A stretch of DNA of 64,000 nt from Steromphala cineraria. Lineage: Eukaryota; Mollusca; Gastropoda; Trochida; Trochidae. The position numbers were made by a program, and so were the translations under genes. Within the stretch, counting starts at the first letter, position 1; each line of letters begins with the position of its first letter. The DNA lies in contig OU744731.1 of the NCBI GenBank assembly GCA_916613615.1, forward strand, positions 53,395,289 to 53,459,288, written 5' to 3'. Shown here piece after piece: positions 54,361 through 64,000 of this stretch. The notes below the pieces were generated by a model that worked only from the letters and a program-made list of their open reading frames with translations, did not search any database and had not been told where the DNA came from.

Positions 54361-55500
54361 GTAAGTAATACCATGAATAATATCACTTTACTATTGAATG
54401 ACTGTACATGTACGGCCCACGTCACAAGTAAGACAATGGACGGTTATGATTGACTAGTCGTTATGTACTTGTGTGTACTTCGGTTTTATTTACCTTTTGG
54501 CAGTTATGTACGTACGTGTTAGATGTTGGGTATAATTAGCGCAGAATTAACTCATAATTTGTTATATAGATCTTTGAATATCCATATTTATATACAAATT
54601 ATCAAATTACACAATTAAACAATTCACTTGTTTGTCATAGAGGTCATGACCTGACCTAGATTCAAACCGAAAGTAGGCGCTTACGTTGTCAGGAAGTGAT
54701 ATTACATATCAACTGTCATTCTTAGAGATGCGGATTTTTAACCACTTAAATAAAATATTTTGTATACACAATTAAACATTAAAAAAATTAGATGTACGTG
54801 GGACTATGGTGTTTAATACGTTCTATAACTAATCGATATTCATGTCAAGAGAACAGTAAAAGAACAGTGATTTCGGTTTCTGCCAATACAAAATAAAGCT
54901 TCTGTTGTTACATTTTCATTAAATTATTTTTTGTCATATATTAAAAAATGAAAATGTGAGAAATTGTCAATTAATGCCACCCAATCAAGAGTCCAAGCGT
55001 TTATTGTATTTACAGCAAATATCATGTAATTTGGGTTTGACGTTGACGTCCATGAAATAACTCCAGGGGCACATACAAAGGATCACCAACTGTCAATGTG
55101 TAACAGAACCATTTCCAAACCATTTTTGGCAATCGTTTCGTCACTGCTGCTGAACTTCGGTATTTGGCATGCTTAAATAGATACATGTAGATGGGGTCAT
55201 GTTTGTGAAATTCAGATTTCTTTTAATTTCGATTTAAATAATCCCTATAAACTTTGTAAGAAATAAGCACAATTACATTGCCTTAATGCAAAGGAACAAA
55301 TATGACTTAGATCTGGAGCTGTTGATCACTTATGAAGGATTTTGTAGACAAAAATGAAAATTAGTGTTTTCGAAATTTTTACCCCTGCTCGCTTCAATGC
55401 CCTGTCTCATTTGATACGATTACGGATATGTTAATGCAAACTGAATCTTTACTTATGATTTGAAATTTCAGCATTATCCGTTTCGTTTTCGCAATTCTAG

Positions 55501-55551
55501 GATGCATCAAAGACATTCCAAAGTACATGATATTTGCACTCGAATGCGCAG
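55501..55551 (+). other. Probable second leader exon of the acidic-exon gene
   Basis: It is bounded by CAATTCTAG| and CGCAG|GTAAGT, both strong sites. In the frame that joins to the next exon it carries a TGA, so translation must start downstream. Confidence 0.5.
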
Positions 55552-57014
55552 GTAAGTGAACAGCTGTAAGGTTCCCGGCTCATAAATTGCATTCATATAG
55601 ATGGAGCAAAATTAAAAATTACCGTTAATTCCATTGACGTCTAGTATTTACTCTTGTGTAACTCTTAGGCCCTTTTCTCATGCACGGATTAATGTATATG
55701 AGTAAAGTTACTTATGTAATGTAAATGCATTTGGGGTATGTAACGTGTCATGAGATTGCAATTACAGACATGTTTAATATTGCACTAGGAGTAAATTTAC
55801 ATGACCTCAGGAGAACATGTAAATGTAAATTTACACATATGTATTTTACACTATGTAAATAGTGTCATGACATTATAATGTATTTTCACTCATGTATGCA
55901 AACGCTAAATATCCATAAAATTGTCATTTTGTGATTTCGTAGATGAAAAATGGTTTAATAACAATGTGGGAAACCAAATTTTGATATGTGATGTTGATAA
56001 CCTATACTTATAATTAACTTATGTATCTACGTTGTTATGTGCATGGCTACATCCTTATTTTGCTTTTGTATATTAGGTTCGTGTATCTATGGAAAACGAT
56101 ACTTATGAAAACAATTAATCTGACAATATTGAAATGGACCATCCTTCACATCATTGTTGATGAAAACAAGAACTATTATTTTCAGAGTATAGTTAAACAT
56201 ACATCAAACAACGAAAATCTATACCCCCTTCCGTGTAGGACTTGACAACGCCACGACAAACTGTATTAAAACATATTCTATTTTCCTATAATGATATGAA
56301 CATTTACCACTGACATGTCAATGTAAACTCCAAGAGTATATACATTCAATGGCACCGAGGAAAGTACAGACTGTTGGTGTACAAACGTTACTTCAAAAGT
56401 TATTCCAACCATGCCATATTCTGCAGCCGATACATACAGTAAACTGCTCTTGCCACTTTTCAATTCAATGCGATTCCAATGTCTGATTTTAGATTTTCCA
56501 TCAACTGACCACCATAAATAGATATCGTTAACAATGTGACACCACTAAACCCTTGTCGACGCTCTCTGTTTACCGTACTCTCTATTCTAGAACTCGACCC
56601 AGGACAAGGCCTCTAATGATAAAACAGGAATATCCATCCTCCTCTTGGAGTCAAAACGTCTTAATATCAGGAAATCTGGCACTAGAATCAAATATGTTTA
56701 CTTTTGGTTATGATTTGTATATCATTGATGTATGTAATTGACAATTACACCATATTGCTTAACGTTTTTCAAAAGCATAACAATATATTTCGCAGTTTAT
56801 ATACACATATGTGCAATTGCGACATGTGACGATTGCCTAGTGTGTCAAATGTGCATACATTCTTTTCTTTATAAGTTTGTTTAAGGATGCAAACTAGTCA
56901 TGAGAATGGCCATATTCTTCTCTTTCAATGGGTCTGAATGTTTGTTGTGTTGACTTTTATAATTCCTTCATATTTTGAACACAGGGGAAGAATGGAACCC
57001 GTTTCAGAAAGAAA

Positions 57015-60000
57015 ATGACAATGCCATGTCAGCCGCGACCTGTACAGGTTAAAGCAAATGCCAACTTTATGCTAACTAACAAAGAAGCAGAAAATGGTCG
57101 TCAAACCGACATAACTTATGCCATGGAGAACAGCGATGTAAGTGGATTTTGCATAGTATATGCAAAAGTTGTGTATAACCGTACACCGGAACTAGCGAGG
57201 TGCACGGCGGAGAAATGTTTCTAGCGAGGAGCGTGATGGCAAACGGGATACGTTTTATCGCTGCTTTGTGCACTTTTTCTATGTGAGAAAATTATAACCT
57301 TACATTCGACATTAGCTCCTCGCTAGGAACATTTCTCACATCACCTCGCTAGTTCCGGTGTACCCTTAACCTGGTACAGTGATATGAAGGTCTATTTGGC
57401 CACTCTTTATCGTCAGTATTATTTGATCGAAAGTCATTCCTTTTCGAAAAACATATTTTTAATGCTCATCGTTTTTATACAGTGGCAGTGTGATCAAAAA
57501 GAGGTTAAAATCTTGAAGTGGAAATTTAATATCTGGACTTTTGCACTCATTTATGTATATGACCTACATTTCAAATTTGAACGAAATCGGTCCTAAAAAA
57601 ACCCTAGTTCTCGATCTATTATATCGAAAAATATATCTCAACATATAAAACGATATACTAGTTCAAAATTATGTTATATGGAAAACTTATAAAACGAGTG
57701 CAGAATTCCAGGCTTTTTACATCTTATATATATTATTCGGTCCAATCCGAGATTCGTACCCCTGTGATATGAAGGTAAAAAGTTACAATATGATGGAAAA
57801 CCGGACAGTGATGCACATGGCGAGCAACCCTAGAACATTTAGTGTCACAGTTTTGATAATAAGAGGATCAAATAACTCATGTGCTTTTTCAAATACCAAC
57901 ATTAGTTTTCGTGATCACAACGCAGTTCAAAGCCAACTTCCCAAAGCAACATAATATATATTTTGGACCTTTTTTTTCAATAAATGTATTTTTACCACCT
58001 CTTGTACTCAAGATATTTTAAAATGTTCCCCTAACCTATGATAAATTTTCCATGACCCCCGGGTGGCTGTACTTTTTTCTTAGATATTGGTCACGTGATT
58101 TGATAACGATGAATTTTATGATTGATACAATGATTTTGTCGACGCATGTTCTAGGTAAACTAGTAAGTAAGATACACACGTAATGTAAATACTTTGCATA
58201 CCCAAGAATATGAGACATTCGCAAGGGACGCAACTCGTACCCCCTTTTTAAAGCGCCATAAAATGTAACAAGGGGCATAACTCTTTTGACCTTATTCAAT
58301 CCACTGTTTGACAGAATGAAGACAGTGAAACACTGAAGGTCGAATCTGATGCAGAACCGGAAACGGAAGAGGTAAATTTTTGTGTGTGTGGGCATTTTGA
58401 TGTTAAAATGCATGGATATTTCATATCTCGATATTACTAACGATTCAAACTATGGTTAACTACAATTTAATTTAGTATATGTATAAATGCGTATTCGGGT
58501 TAAAAAGTTCATTCTGAAAACACCTGAGGGAATATCCTAATGAAAAACGATATCAAGTTATCTAGACTTCATTTAAGTCTTTGAATAGAATCCAAATTCA
58601 ATTTAGTATTTAAAATGCCAGGAGCCCACTGAAGCATTTCATTTACAGAAACAGCTATAGAGTCTTACAGATAAATTGTTTCGGGGCTTTTAGACTGACT
58701 AGAATATTGCATACAACCTGTAAAATAGAATAAAGCGTGCTTCTACGGTAAATGTAACTACAGCAATACCTTAACTGAATAATCAATGTTGTTGAAGTTG
58801 ATTACTCTTTAATAAAGAATATTTCTAGAGATAAAATGAATTAAAAACCATAGACATTAAAATCGTTTCCACCAGTTCATATTTCTATTAAGAACCGAAT
58901 AATCTTGATTTTCTTTAACGTTATGGAAAAGCATATATTTCTTACATTGAATGCTAAACTAGCATGTTTGAGAGCGAATTTCCGTGCTTTGTGCCTTGAA
59001 ATGTAATTTTCAACATTTCTCTTTTCGAGGCATAGTATTCGATTCATATTTATCGTATATTAACAATGTGTAGTTTTGAAAAATTAACGTTTGATGTCCA
59101 ATTAAAGCAAAAATATCATCACATGTCATCGGTCATTTACAATGGACAATTTAAAGTATAAGGTAGACGATAGCTATACCGCCAAGCAAAATAACTGAAT
59201 ATATATAAATGAACTATTCCATAGCCTTAAAGGGGCAGTAGCATGTTTTTTTGATAATTTTATATTCTAGATATTTCACTGATAATTGTAAGGTAATTGT
59301 AAATGTCATTACACAAGCCAATCATCCATAGTCAGAGGTCAAAGTATGAAGAATCACATTAAATCCATTTTGTGTGAACACCTTTAATTCATTTTGTGTA
59401 AGAAAAGGGAATCGCATGGCTAAACTTAACGTTATATATTTGAATTATTACTGCTTCATTTTGTTTAAATACATTGTCTTTCAATTGGAACCATTAATTT
59501 TCATTTTCCTGACATCACCTTATATTCTCTCTAAAAATGTGCTCTTGCCCCTTTAAGTTATGTCTGTTAAAGCTCTATCAAACGTAGTAACGAACATACC
59601 TATTCATTTTCATATAAACAGACAGGCAAAAGAAAGTACATACCACATTTTGTTTAAATTTACTTAATATATAAGATAAGACAAGATAATGGCTTTATTA
59701 TCCTAAAGGGAAATTTGTTTTTCATCTTATACGGTGCTCCAGTAAAAAAACGATAACAAAGATAAAAACAGATATATACAATATTCACATCACATATTAT
59801 CACTCAATATATGGCAATTGAGAAAATAATCAATAACATAAAAACATAGATTGGCTACATTCCCATCTCCCATTCATGGTTGACACTTGAAAAATACTTA
59901 AATTATTCAAAGAATTTTCCATTTAAATAACGTGTACTATTCGGTACGAATGATTGGAGAAACCTGTTTGTTCTGCAAAAGAAATGTGGTTTTCAAGGTT

Positions 60001-63000
60001 ATTGCATGTTACAATAACACGTTGTGCATTAGGGTGAATATATATATTGGTGTATGGTTAATATTTTTTTTAAATATCTTAGTTTAATGTAGGAAGGGGT
60101 AAAAGATAGAATTTACACTATCATGACCCCTACCATGTTTAAAATGTTGTCAACATGTTCAGAAAATAGGTACCTTTATTGATTTATACATAGAATATGT
60201 GTTTGTTGTTGACGAACATTTGTGTCATATAAATTTTGGAACAATTAATGAAAATCAAATTTCATTTTTGGGAAAAAACCCACATAGAAACACTTAAGAG
60301 TATTCTTTGAACGATAATGTAACTCTTGTTCTTATCAGTTTGAGAATACGTCGTCATAAAATCGAATTATTTGTAATGGAAAATCTTACACATAATAAAT
60401 TCAGCTGAAGTGTGTACTTTCTTTTGCCTGTAAGTGTAAGTTTATAATATAGCGTCGAAGTCTGCATATTTACGTGATCTGATGCATTTAAGACTTTGAT
60501 AAATACTATTTGCAATAACCACTAAATAACGGCATAAATATAATGTTTTCAACAATTAATTCAATCTTATTTACACTTTTGGATAGATGGGAGACAGTGG
60601 TATACAATCAGCTCCATTTTTACCATCTGTCGACACGGATACAAAAGAGATGATACGTTTATGCTTAATTTTTAAAATATATTTTCCTTTCATACTTTTT
60701 TCTGAAGTAATGGGAGTGCATGAGGAGGAGATGATTGAAGAAATATAATCAACGATCTCCGATCCATGCATACTTTCCAAAAAATTATAAACTGTCATTT
60801 TCACATCTGAATGATATTTCCCTCAGTCTACTAACAAAATAATGCAAATTTCGACGCTAAATCATCGAATATAAGACACAAACTCAAATTGGGTTTATTC
60901 GAGCAAATATATTTGCATTTCCTCACGCACCGGGATGCAATTAACAACCTATACCCCGCTTTGCACGTGCTTACCAGGTTCTACCCGCGTGCTCCCGGTT
61001 TCATACTGTTTTCACAGTTACGAATTACCTTTCTACTTGTGGCCGAGTAGAAACACTAAGAGAAACACTCCGAGCCGACGGAGGATTGAATGTTCGAATC
61101 TAGACATAAGTCTTTCTCCAAGAAATTGAGAAAACAGTCAGCGAGAAATGGATTCTTAAAATTAAATTGTTAAACCCATTAGAGTGATGTTCTCACCATG
61201 GTTTAAGTGAATGTTACTACATGTATCAAAGTATGTTGTATTTCCATGATAAATATTATATTAAAAAATGTGGGCGGGATAGCGGGTTCGGCTTCTGATC
61301 AAGAGGTCCATGGTTCGAATCCCGCCAGGGGCTCGGCAACTTTGTCTGCAGTAGAGAATTGTTCTACACGCAGTCAGATTTGGGTGCAATGCTACGCTGA
61401 ATTTCAGTGCAGTACCACCCATGGTTGCTAGTTCCAGCCGAGGCTTGCAGGTTTCACCGCAATGCATAGCCACAATAGTGTTGCGGGCTTTCTCCAGGCA
61501 ATAAAACTATAATAATACGCGATATAAGTGAAATACTCTTGAAAGCGACGATAAACACCACATCAATGGTAAAATGACAGTTGCAATGAAATCTGAGTTA
61601 ATTCATATGTTTTCTGTTTAGTAATTTTTTAAATTAATTAAAATTCTAAAATTCTATGTTTAATAGATGAGAGACAGTTACTGTAGTTCACAGGAGTCAC
61701 CATCTCTATCAGATGTCGACACAGACCAGGCAGAGGTAATAAAAATATTTTTCAAAAATACTTACAAATTAATTTTCACTCAGGGGCCAAAGAGCACCAA
61801 AAAATCTGTTGTAAATTAAATGCGATTACGAACCATTGTGATAGGCTCAAGAAGTACTCACAATTTCAAACATCAAAGTATTAAAATTATAAGTGTTTGA
61901 ATGTTCAAAAACATAAGGGACCCTAAAACAGCATTTTCAATGTTAATTTTGGACATAATCTTTGGAATTGGAATACAATAATCATCATAATTATGAAATT
62001 TATACAAAATTAAAAATTAGAGATGTTCTCAATATAAAAAAACCTTGATAGAAATAAAAAAATTCATGTCTGTAAATTGGTGTAAAAACAAACAAAAAAG
62101 GCAAAAAGTAAAAGTTGGAATGCCAACATTTTGCTTGTTGGTCATATAGTGGAAGTTTGTTTGCTTGAAAAATGAGAAAGAGTAAAAGTTGGAATGCCAC
62201 AATTTTGCTTGTTGGTCATATAGTTAAAGTTTTTTTGCTTGAAGTTGAGAGAGAGTAAAAGTTGGAATGCCAACATTTTGCTTGTTGGTCATATAGTAGA
62301 AGTTTGTTTGCTTGAAAAATGAGAAAGAGTAAAAGTTTGGATGCCAACATTTTGCTTGTTGGTCATATAGTGGAAGTTTGTTTGCTTGGAGTTGAGAGAG
62401 AGAGAGTAAAAGTTGGAATGCCAACATTTTGCTTGTTGGTCATATAGTGGAAGTTTGTTTGCTTGGAGTTGAGAGAGAGAGAGTAAAAGTTGGAATGCCA
62501 ACATTTTGCTTGTTGGTCATATAGTGGAAGTTTGTTTGCTTGGAGTTGAGAGAGAGAGAGTAAAAGTTGGAATGCCAACATTTTGCTTGTTGGTCATGTA
62601 GTGGAAGTTTGTTTGCTTGGAGTTGAGAGAGAGAGAGTAAAAGTTGGAATGCCAACATTTTGCTTGTTGGTCATATAGTAGAAGTTTGTTTGCTTGGAGT
62701 TGAGAGAGAGAGAGTTAAAGTTGGAATGCCAACATTTTGCTTGTTGGTCATATAGTAGAAGTGTGTTTGCTTGGAGTTAAGAGAGAGAGAGTTAAAGTTG
62801 GAATGCCAACATTTTGCTTGTTGGTCATATAGTAGAAGTTTGTTTGCTTCCTTGAAAGATGAGAGAGAGAGAGTAAAAGTTGGAATGCCAACATTTTGCT
62901 TGTCGGTCATATAATGACATTTTTTGTTCGCTAGATGAGAGATAGTGGTATACAGAGGGTACCAACTTTATCAGATGTCGACGCAGATTTGTCAGAGGTA

Positions 63001-63721
63001 AAATGTTTACCGCATACATTCACATAAAATATACATTTCAAATGTTGGCTTTAAATACTAAAACGTTGACGTTCAGTTCAAGGTTATATTTCAGGGTCGT
63101 CGTTTACTTTCATTCTTGACAAAATACGTTGAAAGTGAAAGAGTATCTAATGGATATGTTTGGAATTTGGAAATTCATCTATTTTGAGTCCACTGGTCAT
63201 TAAGAGATGTGATGTATATTGTATACATTTATTTTTATTATTGCGTGGTTTCTTTCACCCATATTGGTGACATATTTTCAATATGAGCATATGTTCACAT
63301 GACACTTTTGACTACCAAGTTTCGGGATATTTGAAAGAGAAAATAAATTGAATATATCCTTAGAAGTGTCTCATGTGCCCGCTACGAATCCTACGCAAAC
63401 ATGTTGTTCTCAAAACAACAAACAAAAGATTATCACTTTTTCAGTTAGTAAGAATTCAAATATTACCGACACAATAACAAAAGTAGAGTTAACAAAATCT
63501 TGTATTGGTACCTTTGACATCAACGCACACAGTAATGCGCCCTGTCGTGGACCGTTGGTATTTGTTTTGTTTGTCATCATTGCGTGTTAAACTTTCTTTT
63601 ACACGTTAGTTTAGGTCAGATTCTATTTTAGTTTCAGTTTTACCCTGAGGCTGATGTCAAAAGTGAAGAAGAATTCAGTATAGTAGATGCTGATTTTGAA
63701 CAAGCTGCTGCTCACACAGTG
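57015..63721 (+). CDS. Unrecognised gene with repeated acidic exons (5' part)
   Basis: Coding exons: 57015-57137 (within a 56985-57137 exon), 58315-58371, 61667-61735, 62935-62997 and 63638-63721. All junctions are phase 0 with GT-AG sites; 132 aa are visible and the gene runs off the window. The start is the first ATG after an in-frame TGA in the leader. Exon 1 encodes a short N-terminus ending YAMENSD. The later exons are small and rich in D, E and S: NEDSETLKVESDAEPETEE, then two exons that are copies of each other (MRDS...LSDVDTDQAE and MRDS...LSDVDADLSE), then FYPEADVKSEEEF. There is no signal peptide. I do not recognise the family. A disordered acidic protein with exon-coded repeats is the best description. 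Confidence 0.6.
57176..57370. repeat. Inverted repeat, arms about 57 bp, loop about 80 bp
   Basis: The left arm has ACACCGGAACTAGCGAGGTG and CTAGCGAGGAGC; the right arm has GCTCCTCGCTAGGAAC and CACCTCGCTAGTTCCGGTGT. It begins 39 bp after the first coding exon of the acidic gene. Apart from it and the next exon, 57,138-59,226 shows nothing recognised. Confidence 0.85.
59227..59556. mobile_element. TTAAAGGGGCAGTAG-family MITE, copy 6
   Basis: It starts TTAAAGGGGCAGTAGCATG and ends GTGCTCTTGCCCCTTTAA. The 60-codon frame inside is element sequence. Positions 59,557-60,586 hold only AT-rich intron. Confidence 0.75.
60587..60649 (+). pseudogene. Decayed copy of the acidic exon (donor lost)
   Basis: Twenty-one codons (MGDSGIQSAPFLPSVDTDTK plus E) match the exons at 61667 and 62935 in length and wording, with an acceptor-like GGATAG before them. 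After the final GAG the next bases are ATGATA, where the functional copies have GTAATA or GTAAAA. The donor GT is therefore missing. A donor at GAA|GTAATG near 60706 would keep phase 0 but add a hydrophobic stretch, so exon death is more likely. Confidence 0.6.
61270..61510 (+). mobile_element. tRNA-derived SINE
   Basis: It begins near GGCGGGATAGCGGGTTCGG, has a B box GGTTCGAATCC at 61312-61322, a body of about 160 bp, and a tail TTGCGGGCTTTCTCCAGGCA followed by AATAAAACTATAATAAT. tRNA head, unrelated body and AT-rich tail give the SINE layout. The 74-codon frame is not a gene. Confidence 0.65.
62105..62927. repeat. 77-bp minisatellite, about 10-11 units
   Basis: Each unit contains AAAGTTGGAATGCCAACATT (with a GTTGG-AATG-CCAAC hairpin), TTGCTTGTTGGTCATATAGT and a (GA)n stretch of variable length. 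The first units lack the long GA run and read AAAAATGAGAAAGAG instead. It lies in an intron and stops four bases before the acceptor of the exon at 62935. The overlapping minus-strand open frames are repeat artefacts. Confidence 0.9.
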
Positions 63722-64000
63722 GTTAGCAAATTTACATCATTTAACATCTTAACATCTTATTTTGTAAACGAAAGATTTAAAAAAGCCTCGGTTTAAATAA
63801 ATGTAAATGAGGCTGAAATCAGAGTTCAGCATATATATAAACGTTTGTTTGTTGATGAAATATAAATAAACATGGTTTTAGATCATATCATACATGTATG
63901 AACATCGACACGTACAGGTCGATACACTCACTTGTTACTGGCAACTTTAAATGAAATATACGTAATAAAAATGCATGTTTGTTGACGAAATAAAAATAAA

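Noticed and set aside
61207..61473. Opposing ORFs around 61.3 kb
   Set aside because: Both lie in a tRNA-derived SINE and have no independent coding evidence.
62000..63019. Overlapping minus-strand ORFs with a QAKCWHSNF motif
   Set aside because: They are the 77-bp minisatellite read in antisense; no start or splice context supports a protein.

Overview
The window is nuclear DNA of an animal, most likely a bivalve mollusc or another lophotrochozoan. The evidence is AT-rich sequence, genes split into many short exons with GT-AG introns, proteins that align well to animal orthologues, and a heavy load of non-autonomous transposons. These include pearl/Helentron-like elements with CCGT microsatellites, tRNA-derived SINEs and TTAA-flanked MITEs, a mixture typical of bivalve genomes. 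There is no bacterial gene organisation, and most long open frames are repeats or chance.

Layout. (1) Positions 1-12,066 hold no gene I can support. They contain dispersed repeats, a 22-bp minisatellite, a piggyBac-like MITE, TTAA MITEs, Helentron-like fragments and clusters of CRE sites. (2) 12,067-12,654, minus strand: an intact, intronless COMMD3 gene of 195 aa. (3) A shared head-to-head promoter interval of about 0.8 kb. (4) 13,494-46,658, plus strand: a complete XPNPEP1 gene (cytosolic Xaa-Pro aminopeptidase P, M24 family). I rebuilt it from 22 coding exons into a 619-codon frame that keeps all five metal ligands. Its 33 kb is almost entirely transposon-filled intron. (5) 46,659-51,569: convergent intergenic DNA. 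(6) 51,570-53,400, minus strand: a leucine-rich-repeat protein of about 326 aa in two coding exons, joined across a GC-AG intron. (7) 53,443-54,290: a second head-to-head interval. (8) From about 54,290 to the right edge, plus strand: the 5' part of an unrecognised gene with two leader exons and a series of small in-phase acidic exons, some clearly duplicated from one another.

The genes do not form an operon or an obvious pathway. COMMD3 is a Commander-complex trafficking subunit, XPNPEP1 a peptide-trimming enzyme, and the LRR protein and acidic protein have no assigned role.

The most interesting structure is repeated rearrangement at intron-exon borders. In XPNPEP1 the exon 2 acceptor is duplicated with a piece of the neighbouring COMMD3 5' end between the copies. 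The exon 18 acceptor is tandemly repeated about every 205 bp. A long-TIR MITE with a perfect 9-bp target duplication sits 12 bp past exon 7, inside its donor region. In the acidic gene a 77-bp minisatellite abuts a duplicated exon, and one exon copy has lost its donor. The large Helentron-like element in intron 3 carries its own left end three times, as expected of rolling-circle concatemers. A nested Helitron-like element carries many AGGTCA half-sites. I see no CRISPR array, rRNA or complete functional tRNA.
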